IMG/VR virus record: IMGVR_UViG_3300030389_000246
Span: 3,851 to 24,849 of that record
Source of the DNA: a virus
Strand: one strand, 5' to 3'
Length of the DNA stretch: 20,999 nucleotides
The notes under the pieces were generated by a model that made no database searches, was not told where the DNA came from, and was given only the letters and a program-made list of their open reading frames with translations. Of this stretch, positions 1 to 5,532 are shown piece by piece (positions within the stretch are counted from its first letter, which is position 1; each line of letters starts with the position of its first letter). The translations under genes and the position numbers were made by a program.

Positions 1-192
1 GAATTTAAAAATGGTGTGTGGATTCCTAAAAATGCTTCAGCAAGTATTACATTTGGAAGTCAAGATTTTTATTTAAAATTTGAAAATGCTTCTGACCTAG
101 GTAACGACAGCTCTGGTCAAGGCAATGATTTTACAGTCAGCAACCTTAGTGCAGATCATCAAACTCTTAATAGTCCAACATTTGGTTCGTAA
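1..192 (+). CDS. Tail fibre/adhesin-like protein, C-terminal fragment
   Basis: This is an open frame entering from the left edge; the last 63 codons end at TAA 190-192. The visible residues include LKFENASDLGNDSSGQGND followed by DFTVSNL. As far as I can recall, this type of segment is typical of beta-rich, lectin- or SPRY-like domains in marine phage tail fibres. It lies directly upstream of a complete fibre-type gene with a 15-base gap, so the two probably form a tandem of host-recognition proteins. The start and most of the protein are outside the window, so domain structure cannot be judged. The fibre assignment is inference from the motif style and the neighbour. Confidence 0.6.
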   Translation, partial: EFKNGVWIPKNASASITFGSQDFYLKFENASDLGNDSSGQGNDFTVSNLSADHQTLNSPTFGS

Positions 193-207
193 TGAAAGGA
201 GTAAATA

Positions 208-1827
208 ATGACAAGTAGTGGAAATTTCCCTTTATGGTCACCTTTAATAAAAGGGGCAGTAAATCTAAGTAAAGGTAATACAAGGTTTGATGGCTCTACA
301 AGTAGCAGAGGTGCTATGACAAGTTTTGCTGTACCTACTGGCACTAAATTTTATGTAGAATGTTTAGTTACTCACGCAACTGGTTATAATATTGTATTTG
401 GCGTTGCTAACCCAGAATTTAATATAGGTACTTATGATGAATCAGATGCTTCTATGAATGGTATATTATTTCGTGCTAATAACAGTAGTAGTTGGGATAC
501 CTGTTCATTAACTAATGGAAGCAGAGGAAGTTTTGGTTCTAATGTAGGAACAACATCAGCTAGAGTTTTAGCTATGACTATAAATAGAGTAGATAATGAA
601 ATAAAAATGTATTTAGATAATAGTTTAAAACATACTATATCTATCTCTGCTACAGAAGTATATCATATTGTTTGTAGTTTTACAGGTGGCTCTAATTCAG
701 CAATACACATGAATTTAAACTGTGGACACGATTCAACTGGAGCTGGAGATTTTAGTTCTGGTAGTGCAACAGATGAAAATGGCTTTGGTTCGTTCCAATT
801 CTCCCCAAGTACAGAATTTTTAGCACCATCATCAGCTAACTTACCCATAGCAACAGAATTAGACCCAGCTGAAGAAAATCAACCAGCTAAATATTTTGAT
901 GCTATTGCGTATACAGGTAATGGTGGTACACAAAATATAACTGGTTTAGGTTTTCAACCAGATGTAACTTTAATAAAAAATAGAGATCAAACTGATTCTT
1001 GGTGTCATCAAAACAGCACATTAGGAGTAGGTAAAACACAAGCTATAGATACTGCGTCTGCTGTTGCATCTGAAACAGATTGTGTTACAGCATTTAATAC
1101 TGATGGTTTTAGTTTAGGTAGTAATCATAAAGTCAATGCAAGTAGTGAAAATTACATAGCCTATTGTTGGAAAAAAAGTGTTGATGCTGGATTAGATATA
1201 GTAACTTATTCTGGTGATGGTGGTACACAAGCTGTATCTCATAATTTAGGTGTTACTCCTACAATGATTTGGATATTTTTAAATACTGGAAGTAATTTTG
1301 ATTCAACTTGTTATATTGATTCTAATAATGCACCTTCTATGGGTACTGGAAATGGAATATTTATGTCTTTGCCAAATGGTAAACAAGCTACAACTTATGT
1401 TTCTGCAACGTCTTCAAGTTCTTTTAGTGTCACTAGTTCTGCAAATCAAAGTGGTAGAACTTATTTTGCGTATGTCTGGGCAGAAAAACCGGGTTTTTCT
1501 AGGTTTACTGAGTACGAGGGAAATGGAAACTCTGACGGACCTTTCATCAATAACAACTTTCTTGGAAAATTAAATATAATTAAAGCACTAGATTCTAGCC
1601 AAATGTGGGCGACTACAGATATAATAAGAGAAACATTTAACCCATTAGGGGAAAAAATTATAGCTTTAGATAATACTTATGCAGAGTTTGATGCATCTGG
1701 ATTTAATTATGATATGCTTTCTAGTGGAATAAAAATTAGAAGTAGTGATACTAATATAAATTCAAGTGCAAGTTTTTTGAGTTTAAGTTGGGCATCAGTC
1801 CCATTTAAATATAACAATACTTTATAG
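208..1827 (+). CDS. Tail fibre/receptor-binding protein with SPRY-like and DUF7483-like domains
   Basis: A 539-residue protein that probably sits at the tail tip and contacts the host surface. Residues about 1-215 are rich in Ser/Gly/Asn/Thr and resemble SPRY/concanavalin-like domains of marine phage fibres. From about 229 onward, the stretch YFDAIAYTGNGGTQNITGLG, then FQPDVTLIKNRD, a DGFSLGS block and an 'AYCWK' block matches the pattern I know as DUF7483 in phage adhesins. A second copy of the same logic begins near residue 330 (IVTYSGDGGTQAVSHNLG... FAYVWAEK), so the domain appears internally repeated. No signal peptide, coiled coil or membrane segment is seen. The start is fixed by AAAGGAG about eight bases upstream of ATG 208. 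Family assignment is from memory; receptor binding is inference. Confidence 0.75.
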   Translation: MTSSGNFPLWSPLIKGAVNLSKGNTRFDGSTSSRGAMTSFAVPTGTKFYVECLVTHATGYNIVFGVANPEFNIGTYDESDASMNGILFRANNSSSWDTCSLTNGSRGSFGSNVGTTSARVLAMTINRVDNEIKMYLDNSLKHTISISATEVYHIVCSFTGGSNSAIHMNLNCGHDSTGAGDFSSGSATDENGFGSFQFSPSTEFLAPSSANLPIATELDPAEENQPAKYFDAIAYTGNGGTQNITGLGFQPDVTLIKNRDQTDSWCHQNSTLGVGKTQAIDTASAVASETDCVTAFNTDGFSLGSNHKVNASSENYIAYCWKKSVDAGLDIVTYSGDGGTQAVSHNLGVTPTMIWIFLNTGSNFDSTCYIDSNNAPSMGTGNGIFMSLPNGKQATTYVSATSSSSFSVTSSANQSGRTYFAYVWAEKPGFSRFTEYEGNGNSDGPFINNNFLGKLNIIKALDSSQMWATTDIIRETFNPLGEKIIALDNTYAEFDASGFNYDMLSSGIKIRSSDTNINSSASFLSLSWASVPFKYNNTL

Positions 1828-1840
1828 GAGGTGAAATAAT

Positions 1841-2488
1841 ATGTGGGGATTAGTAAAAAATAATAAAGTAGAGGAGATTATTAGATTTCCAAGAACATTT
1901 ATAGACACAGAAAACAATATCAAACACCCAAGAGCTATTTTTAATACTTGGACTTGGGAACAACTAAATGCAATAGGACTTTATGAAGTTATAGATAGTG
2001 GAAAAAAAGGCATAGATAAGTTTGAGATTACATCTCAAGCAACTTATACTTTTAGTGCAAAAAATAAAAATATTACTACCAGCTACACAATAACAGAAAA
2101 AGCATTAGATGATGAAAATGCTAAAAATGAAGATGGCTCTGATATGAAAGACCCTATAACTGGGGAACAAGTAATAAATTATGGTTTAAAAACACAAGCA
2201 AAAAAAAAAGCAAAGCAACAAGCAAATAGCTTTATAAGTCGTTTTAACTGGCTTGTAGAGAGGTCAATTTATGATAGCAGTAAAGCTATACCAGATGCAG
2301 TAAAAACTTATGTAGCATCTATTAGAACTGATTGTGCAGAGATAGAAACAGCAATAGATGGTGCAACAACAATGAAAAAATTTAAAGCATTGTATCAAGA
2401 CACTAATAAAGAAGATGGAAGTATTGATACAATAGCTAGAATAAATAGGTGGACAGATGATAAAACAGTTAAAGAATATCTTAGATAA
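1841..2488 (+). CDS. Conserved phage protein of unknown function, possibly fibre-associated
   Basis: A 215-residue protein that begins MWGLVKNNKVEEIIRFPRTF and has a very strong ribosome site (TAGGAGGTG) eight bases before ATG. The N-terminal half looks beta-rich, with threonine-rich strands around residues 60-85. The C-terminal half (about 115-215) is helical with a lysine-rich segment and an RFNWLVERSIYDSS stretch. Such a layout is reminiscent of tail-fibre assembly or fibre-tip accessory proteins (DUF4376-like), but I cannot identify it with confidence. It directly follows the fibre gene with a 13-base gap and precedes the lysis genes, a usual position for a fibre chaperone or accessory. 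Function remains inference. Confidence 0.7.
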   Translation: MWGLVKNNKVEEIIRFPRTFIDTENNIKHPRAIFNTWTWEQLNAIGLYEVIDSGKKGIDKFEITSQATYTFSAKNKNITTSYTITEKALDDENAKNEDGSDMKDPITGEQVINYGLKTQAKKKAKQQANSFISRFNWLVERSIYDSSKAIPDAVKTYVASIRTDCAEIETAIDGATTMKKFKALYQDTNKEDGSIDTIARINRWTDDKTVKEYLR

Positions 2489-2564
2489 AATAAAAGGTTT
2501 ATTTAAAAAGAAAAAGAAAAAGAAAAAAAAAAGAGGTAGACCACCAAAACTAAGAGGGTTTTAA
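2457..2564 (+). CDS. AT-hook-like basic micropeptide (35 aa)
   Basis: A 35-codon frame starting ATG 2457, overlapping the upstream gene by 32 bases in another frame and ending TAA 2562-2564, whose last A is the first base of the next ATG. It encodes an amphipathic N-terminus (MIKQLKNILDKIKGLF), nine or more consecutive lysines, then RGRPPKLRGF. RGRPPK is the core of an AT-hook minor-groove DNA-binding motif. AGGTGG at 2447-2452 lies four bases before ATG and can serve as ribosome site. The poly-A/AG tract at about 2505-2532 encodes the lysines and could also be a slippage site. The frame fills the otherwise empty gap 2489-2563, which supports translation. A role in DNA binding is inference. 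Confidence 0.55.
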   Translation: MIKQLKNILDKIKGLFKKKKKKKKKRGRPPKLRGF

Positions 2565-2800
2565 TGACCATAGACCCTTTTTTAATTTGGAATGTAATCT
2601 TGTCTTTTATAGTAGTACCTTTTGGGTGGGCGTTTGGTAAAATGTTCTCTGAGGTAAAACGTTTACAAATATTGCTAAACAGAACCAGAGAAGATTATGC
2701 AACCAAGTCAGAACTCAGAAATGAAACAAAGGAGATCAAAGAACTGGTTATACGCATAGAGCAAAAGCTAGACCGATTTATTGAAAAGAATAATGGTTGA
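2564..2800 (+). CDS. Small membrane protein with C-terminal coiled coil (lysis-module)
   Basis: A 78-residue protein with one clear transmembrane helix at residues about 5-27 (FLIWNVILSFIVVPFGWAFG) followed by a charged, heptad-like helix from about 28 to 75. One TM plus coiled coil is the layout of XhlA-type and other accessory lysis or holin-like proteins. The gene sits between fibre genes and endolysin/holin, which fits a lysis-accessory role. ATG overlaps the stop of the AT-hook micropeptide by one base, and its own end overlaps the next gene by eight bases, so the three are probably translationally coupled. I do not recognise a named family; a tail or virion membrane role is an alternative. 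Confidence 0.65.
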   Translation: MTIDPFLIWNVILSFIVVPFGWAFGKMFSEVKRLQILLNRTREDYATKSELRNETKEIKELVIRIEQKLDRFIEKNNG

Positions 2801-3434
2801 ACCAGTAAGTGCCGTATTGACAGGCATTAGCCTTGTAAAAGCTTCAGTTGACTTTGTTAAAAGTAATATCAACACAGTACAAGATATTGGCGATATTATC
2901 AGTCACGTTGATAATGCTTTAAATGGACAACAACAAGTTATTAAAGAACGTGATAAAGCAAATGTTGATGTTTTCGCAACTGAAAATATTGCAACTGAGG
3001 TAATAAACGCACGTCTTGTCCAAGAACAGCTTAATGAGATGAAATTGATGATTGAGCTACGCTTCCCGGGAGCTTGGGGTCAAATACTTGCAGAAAGAAA
3101 AAGAAGAATAGAAGCAAAGAAACAAGCTATTAAAGAGGAAAAAGCTAGAAGGTTAAAGAAAAGACAAGAGATAGAAGAATATGTAAAATACGGATTTATA
3201 GCTATAGCAGTAATATTATTTTTAGCAGTTTCTATTGGTGTTACAGTTAAGTTTTTCGTATCTACTACAGAACCAGTATATGCACACGATATAGAATATG
3301 ATGATGGAAGCTGTGATGTATATTCACCTAGACTGTTTATGGTATGTCTTAATGAAGGAAGAGAATTTGCTGATACTGACTTATATTTAGAATATAAGAA
3401 AAGAAAAAATCAATGGATAACAGAAAATGATTGA
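2793..3434 (+). CDS. Conserved phage membrane protein with long helical N-terminus
   Basis: The start is placed at ATG 2793 (MVEPVSAVLTG). An in-frame TTG twelve bases upstream adds only MKRI and lacks better support. The 213 residues run as a hydrophobic/amphipathic N-terminal helix pair (1-45), a long lysine- and arginine-rich helical segment (about 70-140, AERKRRIEAKKQAIKEEKAR), a transmembrane helix near 145-168 and a C-terminal tail of about 45 residues with two cysteines. If the positively charged side is cytoplasmic, the tail is periplasmic and the cysteines could pair. The MVEPVSA... opening and layout resemble a widespread unnamed family in lysis/internal-virion regions of marine podo- and siphophages (from memory). 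Function is unknown. Confidence 0.65.
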   Translation: MVEPVSAVLTGISLVKASVDFVKSNINTVQDIGDIISHVDNALNGQQQVIKERDKANVDVFATENIATEVINARLVQEQLNEMKLMIELRFPGAWGQILAERKRRIEAKKQAIKEEKARRLKKRQEIEEYVKYGFIAIAVILFLAVSIGVTVKFFVSTTEPVYAHDIEYDDGSCDVYSPRLFMVCLNEGREFADTDLYLEYKKRKNQWITEND

Positions 3435-3497
3435 ACACTTAGAGTGTGCAACATATAATCATTGTGAGGTGAATACGCATCTCATTATTTGTTGCAA
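3435..3497 (+). other. Structured intergenic RNA: nested inverted repeats
   Basis: Downstream of the stop at 3434 lie a 5-bp hairpin (ACACT 3435-3439 with AGTGT 3443-3447, loop TAG) and a larger nested structure. The outer arms are TGCAACA 3447-3453 and TGTTGCA 3490-3496. The inner arms are TGAGGTG 3465-3471 and CATCTCA 3478-3484, with one G-U pair and a 6-base loop. No U-run follows, so it does not look like a plain terminator. It occupies the whole space before the endolysin promoter/hairpin and could be an mRNA end stabiliser, an RNase processing site or a protein-binding site. Confidence 0.5.
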
Positions 3498-3502
3498 CGG
3501 AA

Positions 3503-3553
3503 ATGGGGGTTGTAATATTTATTTCTGGTATAATATTTATATACGACCCCCAT
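3503..3553 (+). other. 12-bp inverted repeat flanking an extended -10 box
   Basis: ATGGGGGTTGTA (3503-3514) pairs with TACGACCCCCAT (3542-3553) over all 12 positions if one G-U pair is allowed. The 27-base loop carries TGGTATAAT. As DNA it would be a near-perfect dyad around the promoter core. As RNA it would be a long stem directly upstream of the endolysin ribosome site. A putative operator or a cruciform/attenuator is possible; the sequence shows only the symmetry. Confidence 0.55.
3526..3534 (+). promoter_or_regulatory. Extended -10 promoter upstream of endolysin
   Basis: TGGTATAAT is a full match to the extended -10 consensus (TGn followed by TATAAT at 3529-3534). No good -35 stands at 17 bases; TTGTAA at 3511-3516 is only about 13 bases upstream. 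Extended -10 promoters can work without a -35. Transcripts would start near 3541 and enter the endolysin/holin genes, fitting late lysis expression. The box lies in the centre of the inverted repeat 3503-3553. Confidence 0.5.
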
Positions 3554-3568
3554 ATAAAAAGGAGAATA

Positions 3569-4018
3569 ATGGAACTATCTAAAAATTTTACACTAGCTGA
3601 GTTATGCAAAAGTCAAACAGCTACCAGGCATAATATTATCAATATACCTACAGAACAGGATATTATTAACAATCTTATAGCTGTATCAAATAATATATTG
3701 CAACCTATAAGAGATAATTATGGTATTCCATTTACACCTAACTCTGGTTATAGGTCACCAGAATTGAATCAACTTTTAAAATCAAAACCTACTAGCCAAC
3801 ATTGTAAAGGTGAAGCTGTTGATGTAGAAGTACCAACTATTAGCAACTTAGAATTAGCAAACTGGTGTAGTGTAAATTTAAACTATGATCAGATCATATT
3901 AGAGTTTTATAAAGAGGGTGAGCCTACTTCTGGCTGGGTTCATATATCTTATAACTTAGAGAACAACAGAAAAAAATATTTAACTTTTGACGGCAGACAA
4001 TATAAGGAAATGAAATAA
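3569..4018 (+). CDS. Endolysin, M15-type zinc peptidase
   Basis: A 149-residue protein that should cleave peptide cross-links or stems of host peptidoglycan at the end of infection. It carries the M15A signature: SGYRSPELN near residues 58-66, then the zinc ligands H78 and D85 in HCKGEAVD, and H125 in WVHIS. Length and order match the D-Ala-D-Ala carboxypeptidase/Peptidase_M15_3 endolysins of many phages. ATG 3569 is chosen because GGAG lies five bases upstream. An upstream in-frame ATG at 3503 would add a hydrophobic 22-residue stretch encoded by the inverted repeat. That stretch would look like a signal-anchor, but it has no ribosome site. The gene overlaps the holin by one base. No cell-wall-binding domain is present. 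Confidence 0.88.
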   Translation: MELSKNFTLAELCKSQTATRHNIINIPTEQDIINNLIAVSNNILQPIRDNYGIPFTPNSGYRSPELNQLLKSKPTSQHCKGEAVDVEVPTISNLELANWCSVNLNYDQIILEFYKEGEPTSGWVHISYNLENNRKKYLTFDGRQYKEMK

Positions 4019-4413
4019 TGGCAATAACATCTTTAATAGCACCAGCTACAAAATTAATTGGTAAATTTGTAAAAGACAAAACTAAACAAATGGAACTTGC
4101 TCACGAGATCAGCACAATGGCTGAGAAACATAGTCAAGAATTAGCATTAGCTCAAATAAAACTAAACACCGAAGAAGCTAAAGGCAACTGGTTTCAGTCG
4201 TCTTGGCGACCCTTGTGTGGTTGGATTTGTGCAATTTCTCTAGGTATAAATTTTATGGTAGCTCCTATTTGTGCTGGATTTGGCATAGATATACCCCAAG
4301 CAGATATGTCAATAATGATGCCACTATTATTAGGTATGCTAGGGATTGGTGGTTTGCGTAGCCTAGATAAAATTAAAAAAGTAGATACTAAAGGAAGTGT
4401 AGGTAAAAAATAG
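4018..4413 (+). CDS. Holin, GTA_holin_3TM-like
   Basis: A 131-residue inner-membrane protein matching the 3TM holin type of gene transfer agents and marine phages. It has an N-terminal amphipathic/charged helix (1-55), the conserved block NWFQSSWRPLCGW near 57-69, a membrane helix about 67-86 and a second about 98-114, then a basic tail. It should permeabilise the membrane so the M15 endolysin reaches the wall. ATG overlaps the endolysin TAA by one base, so the pair is translationally coupled. The 3' end reads GGT AAA AAA TAG; an open frame without a start codon continues in the -1 frame beyond it (see the next entry), so a longer frameshifted form is possible. Confidence 0.85.
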   Translation: MAITSLIAPATKLIGKFVKDKTKQMELAHEISTMAEKHSQELALAQIKLNTEEAKGNWFQSSWRPLCGWICAISLGINFMVAPICAGFGIDIPQADMSIMMPLLLGMLGIGGLRSLDKIKKVDTKGSVGKK

Positions 4414-4568
4414 AAAAAGAAAAAAATGAAATACAAGATATATATTCAGATGAAAAACTATTAGGAACAGATAATGCGTGGAGTGAAAAAGATAAAGTAG
4501 AAACAAAAAAAGAAAATAAAAAATCTTTTTATGATGCTTTTAATTATGTATACTATAGTAAACAATAA
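4410..4568 (+). CDS. Start-less 52-codon frame after the holin; candidate -1 frameshift extension
   Basis: In the -1 frame relative to the holin, 52 codons from 4410 to 4565 are open, ending at TAA 4566-4568. The translation (IEKEKNEIQDIYSDEKLLGT, then DNAWSEKDKV and a final SFYDAFNYVYYSKQ) looks like real, charged, AT-rich-phage protein. It has no ATG, GTG, TTG, CTG, ATT or ATC, only ATA at 4410. The holin ends on A6 followed by the stop (GGT AAA AAA TAG). A one-base backward slip of the lysyl-tRNA at that point would read straight into this frame and give a 183-residue holin. Alternatives are an ATA start, a single-base sequencing or assembly error in the A run, or a decayed gene. I favour frameshift or indel; the frame fills an otherwise empty 155-base gap. 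Confidence 0.4.
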   Translation: MEKEKNEIQDIYSDEKLLGTDNAWSEKDKVETKKENKKSFYDAFNYVYYSKQ

Positions 4569-4579
4569 AGGAGGTTAAT

Positions 4580-4672
4580 ATGCCCTATCATTATGGTAAA
4601 GGAACACACTCAAAAGGAATGAAGAAAAAAGGTAAGAAGAAGAAAAAGAAAATGGGTAAAAGGAAAAGATAG
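4580..4672 (+). CDS. Tiny lysine-rich protein (30 aa, MPYHYG start)
   Basis: Thirty residues beginning MPYHYGKGTHSKGMKKKG and ending in a run of lysines and KRKR. The start is certain by its near-perfect ribosome site AAAGGAGGT at 4568-4576, one of the strongest in the window. MPYH/MPYG-type openings recur in small basic proteins of marine phages (from memory); their function is not known to me. Its extreme basicity suggests nucleic-acid binding, for example DNA condensation or packaging into the virion. Its stop TAG shares its G with the GTG start of the next gene, so it is coupled to it. Confidence 0.65.
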   Translation: MPYHYGKGTHSKGMKKKGKKKKKKMGKRKR

Positions 4673-4854
4673 TGGTAAAAGTTGCATCTATAAAAAAATT
4701 TACTCAAGACCTTACTGCAAGACAACGTAAAACTATGAATAGACATGCACGACACCATAGTTTAAAGCACATGCGTGAAATGGCTAAAGATTTAAGAAAA
4801 GGTAGAACATTTGCACAGGCACACGTTAGAGCAATGAGGTCAGTAGGAAAATGA
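4672..4854 (+). CDS. Small basic His/Arg-rich protein (60 aa), GTG start
   Basis: This protein begins at GTG 4672, overlapping the preceding TAG by one base. No in-frame ATG is suitable, since the first methionines are internal (residues about 22 and 34). It is helical and strongly basic: FTQDLTARQRKTMNRHARHH is followed by KHMREMAKDLRKGRTFAQAH. The regular spacing of Arg/His/Lys with Met/Leu suggests two amphipathic helices that could bind nucleic acid. I do not recognise the family with certainty. It overlaps the next small gene by four bases (ATGA). Together with its two neighbours it forms a cluster of basic mini-proteins just before the transcription terminator. Confidence 0.65.
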   Translation: MVKVASIKKFTQDLTARQRKTMNRHARHHSLKHMREMAKDLRKGRTFAQAHVRAMRSVGK

Positions 4855-4988
4855 GTGGATTTACTACAACTGCAACTATATCAGAACTAATAAATAAACG
4901 CCCTATAAGAAAAAGACGTAAGAGTTTCAAAGCAACAAATAAAAGAAAGAACCTAAGAGCTACCCAAAAGCTCTTAAAACTTTCATAA
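4851..4988 (+). CDS. Small basic protein (45 aa)
   Basis: ATG 4851 overlaps the preceding TGA (ATGA). Forty-five residues start MSGFTTTATISELINKRPIR and continue as a basic tail (KRRKSFKATNKRKNLRATQK) to TAA 4986-4988. No known domain is recognised. It is the last gene before the terminator. Its 3' end contains an 8-bp hairpin (TAAGAGCT 4954-4961 with AGCTCTTA 4969-4976, 7-base loop), so its mRNA end is doubly structured. Tight coupling and absence of a separate ribosome site support co-translation with the two preceding basic genes. A shared role in DNA binding is inference. Confidence 0.55.
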   Translation: MSGFTTTATISELINKRPIRKRRKSFKATNKRKNLRATQKLLKLS

Positions 4989-5006
4989 TACTTTCTCCTA
5001 AAGAAA

Positions 5007-5034
5007 AACCCTAGCTTGTCATAAGGCTAGGGTT
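5007..5034. terminator. Intrinsic terminator, probably bidirectional, ending the late unit
   Basis: AACCCTAGC (5007-5015) and GCTAGGGTT (5026-5034) form a perfect 9-bp stem with a 10-base loop. On the + strand the following ATCTGTTTA is only moderately U-rich. On the - strand the stem is followed by TTTCTTT, a better U-tract. It sits between the late lysis/basic genes and the early promoter, so it separates the two transcription units. Confidence 0.75.
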
Positions 5035-5056
5035 ATCTGTTTAAAATTTATATAGT

Positions 5057-5085
5057 TTGACAAAAATATGTCTGAGAAGTGTATT
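5057..5085 (+). promoter_or_regulatory. Sigma70-type promoter for the early region
   Basis: TTGACA at 5057-5062 is a perfect -35. Seventeen bases later TGTATT (5080-5085) is a plausible -10, with AT-rich TATATA just beyond as an alternative. It lies right behind the terminator and 37 bases before the first early gene, the expected place for an early promoter read by host RNA polymerase. It is the best -35 element I found in the window. Confidence 0.65.
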
Positions 5086-5121
5086 TATATATGAGATAAC
5101 AATAATTAAGAGGAAAAAAAA

Positions 5122-5418
5122 ATGAAATACTTAATAAATTTAGTAACAAAAGAAAATGGCTTTTCAGAAGTTATAGATTCTGAATTATCAACTATTCGTG
5201 ATGTAGATATATCTGTAGTTATGAAAGATAAAGCAAAAGCAATAGAAAAAGCAAAAGAACTTTATATAAATTACTTAATAAAACAAATAGAAGGTAACAA
5301 GGCTGGAATTTTTAAAGCAATTAAAGTAGTTCCGATTTATTCAACTGTTATACAGAATACAGATTGTGAAGTAGTAGATTATTCTGATTACATATATAAA
5401 AAACCTACTGTGTCATAA
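5122..5418 (+). CDS. Early protein of unknown function (98 aa)
   Basis: First gene after the early promoter; AAGAGG precedes ATG 5122 by about nine bases. The protein (MKYLINLVTKENGFSEVI...) alternates short predicted strands with a lysine-rich central helix (about 35-60) and ends with an acidic/aromatic tail (DYSDYIYKK). No cysteine pairs, membrane segments or known motifs are visible. First genes behind strong early promoters in phages are often host-takeover or counter-defence factors, but nothing in this sequence proves that. A weak bulged hairpin (5406-5430) has the stop codon in its loop, like the better ones further on. Confidence 0.65.
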   Translation: MKYLINLVTKENGFSEVIDSELSTIRDVDISVVMKDKAKAIEKAKELYINYLIKQIEGNKAGIFKAIKVVPIYSTVIQNTDCEVVDYSDYIYKKPTVS

Positions 5419-5464
5419 ATATCACATGTAAAATTATTTTTTGTAATTATGAAAATAAATATTG

Positions 5465-5492
5465 AATAACCTAAAAATTCTGCTAGGTTATT
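5465..5492 (+). promoter_or_regulatory. Leader hairpin A of a repeated intercistronic element
   Basis: AATAACCTA (5465-5473) pairs with TAGGTTATT (5484-5492), 9 bp with a 10-base loop. It is followed by AATAATGAA, five AAT units (5509-5523), the ribosome site GAGG (5524-5527) and ATG 5533. The same arrangement, AACCTA-N10-TAGGTT then YTTAATAATGAA, (AAT)n, ribosome site and ATG, recurs at 6405-6469. The repeat argues that it is a functional leader and not chance. Confidence 0.6.
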
Positions 5493-5532
5493 AATAATGA
5501 AGATATTTAATAATAATAATAATGAGGATAAA

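Noticed and set aside
1298-1573. 91-codon + strand frame inside the fibre gene
   Set aside because: Leu/Val-rich out-of-frame shadow of the fibre coding sequence without ribosome site.
208-1827. Diversity-generating retroelement variable region in the fibre gene
   Set aside because: No reverse transcriptase and no template-like repeat of the fibre end were found in the window.
2781-2792. TTG start for the membrane protein at 2793
   Set aside because: ATG 2793 gives the conserved-looking MVEPVSA opening; TTG adds four residues without a better ribosome site.
3503-3568. Upstream start for the endolysin giving a hydrophobic signal-anchor
   Set aside because: No ribosome site, and the added residues come from the inverted repeat and promoter core. 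GGAG before ATG 3569 is decisive, though a SAR-like lysin cannot be fully excluded.
4194-4436. 80-codon frame on the - strand opposite the holin
   Set aside because: Hydrophobic only because it mirrors the holin gene; its start region is poly-Phe from A-runs, and no - strand unit is supported.
5497-5532. Longer N-terminus for the 280-residue early protein (MKIF then poly-Asn)
   Set aside because: It translates the AAT leader repeat, lacks a ribosome site, and GAGG clearly points to ATG 5533. The same applies to 6434-6466.
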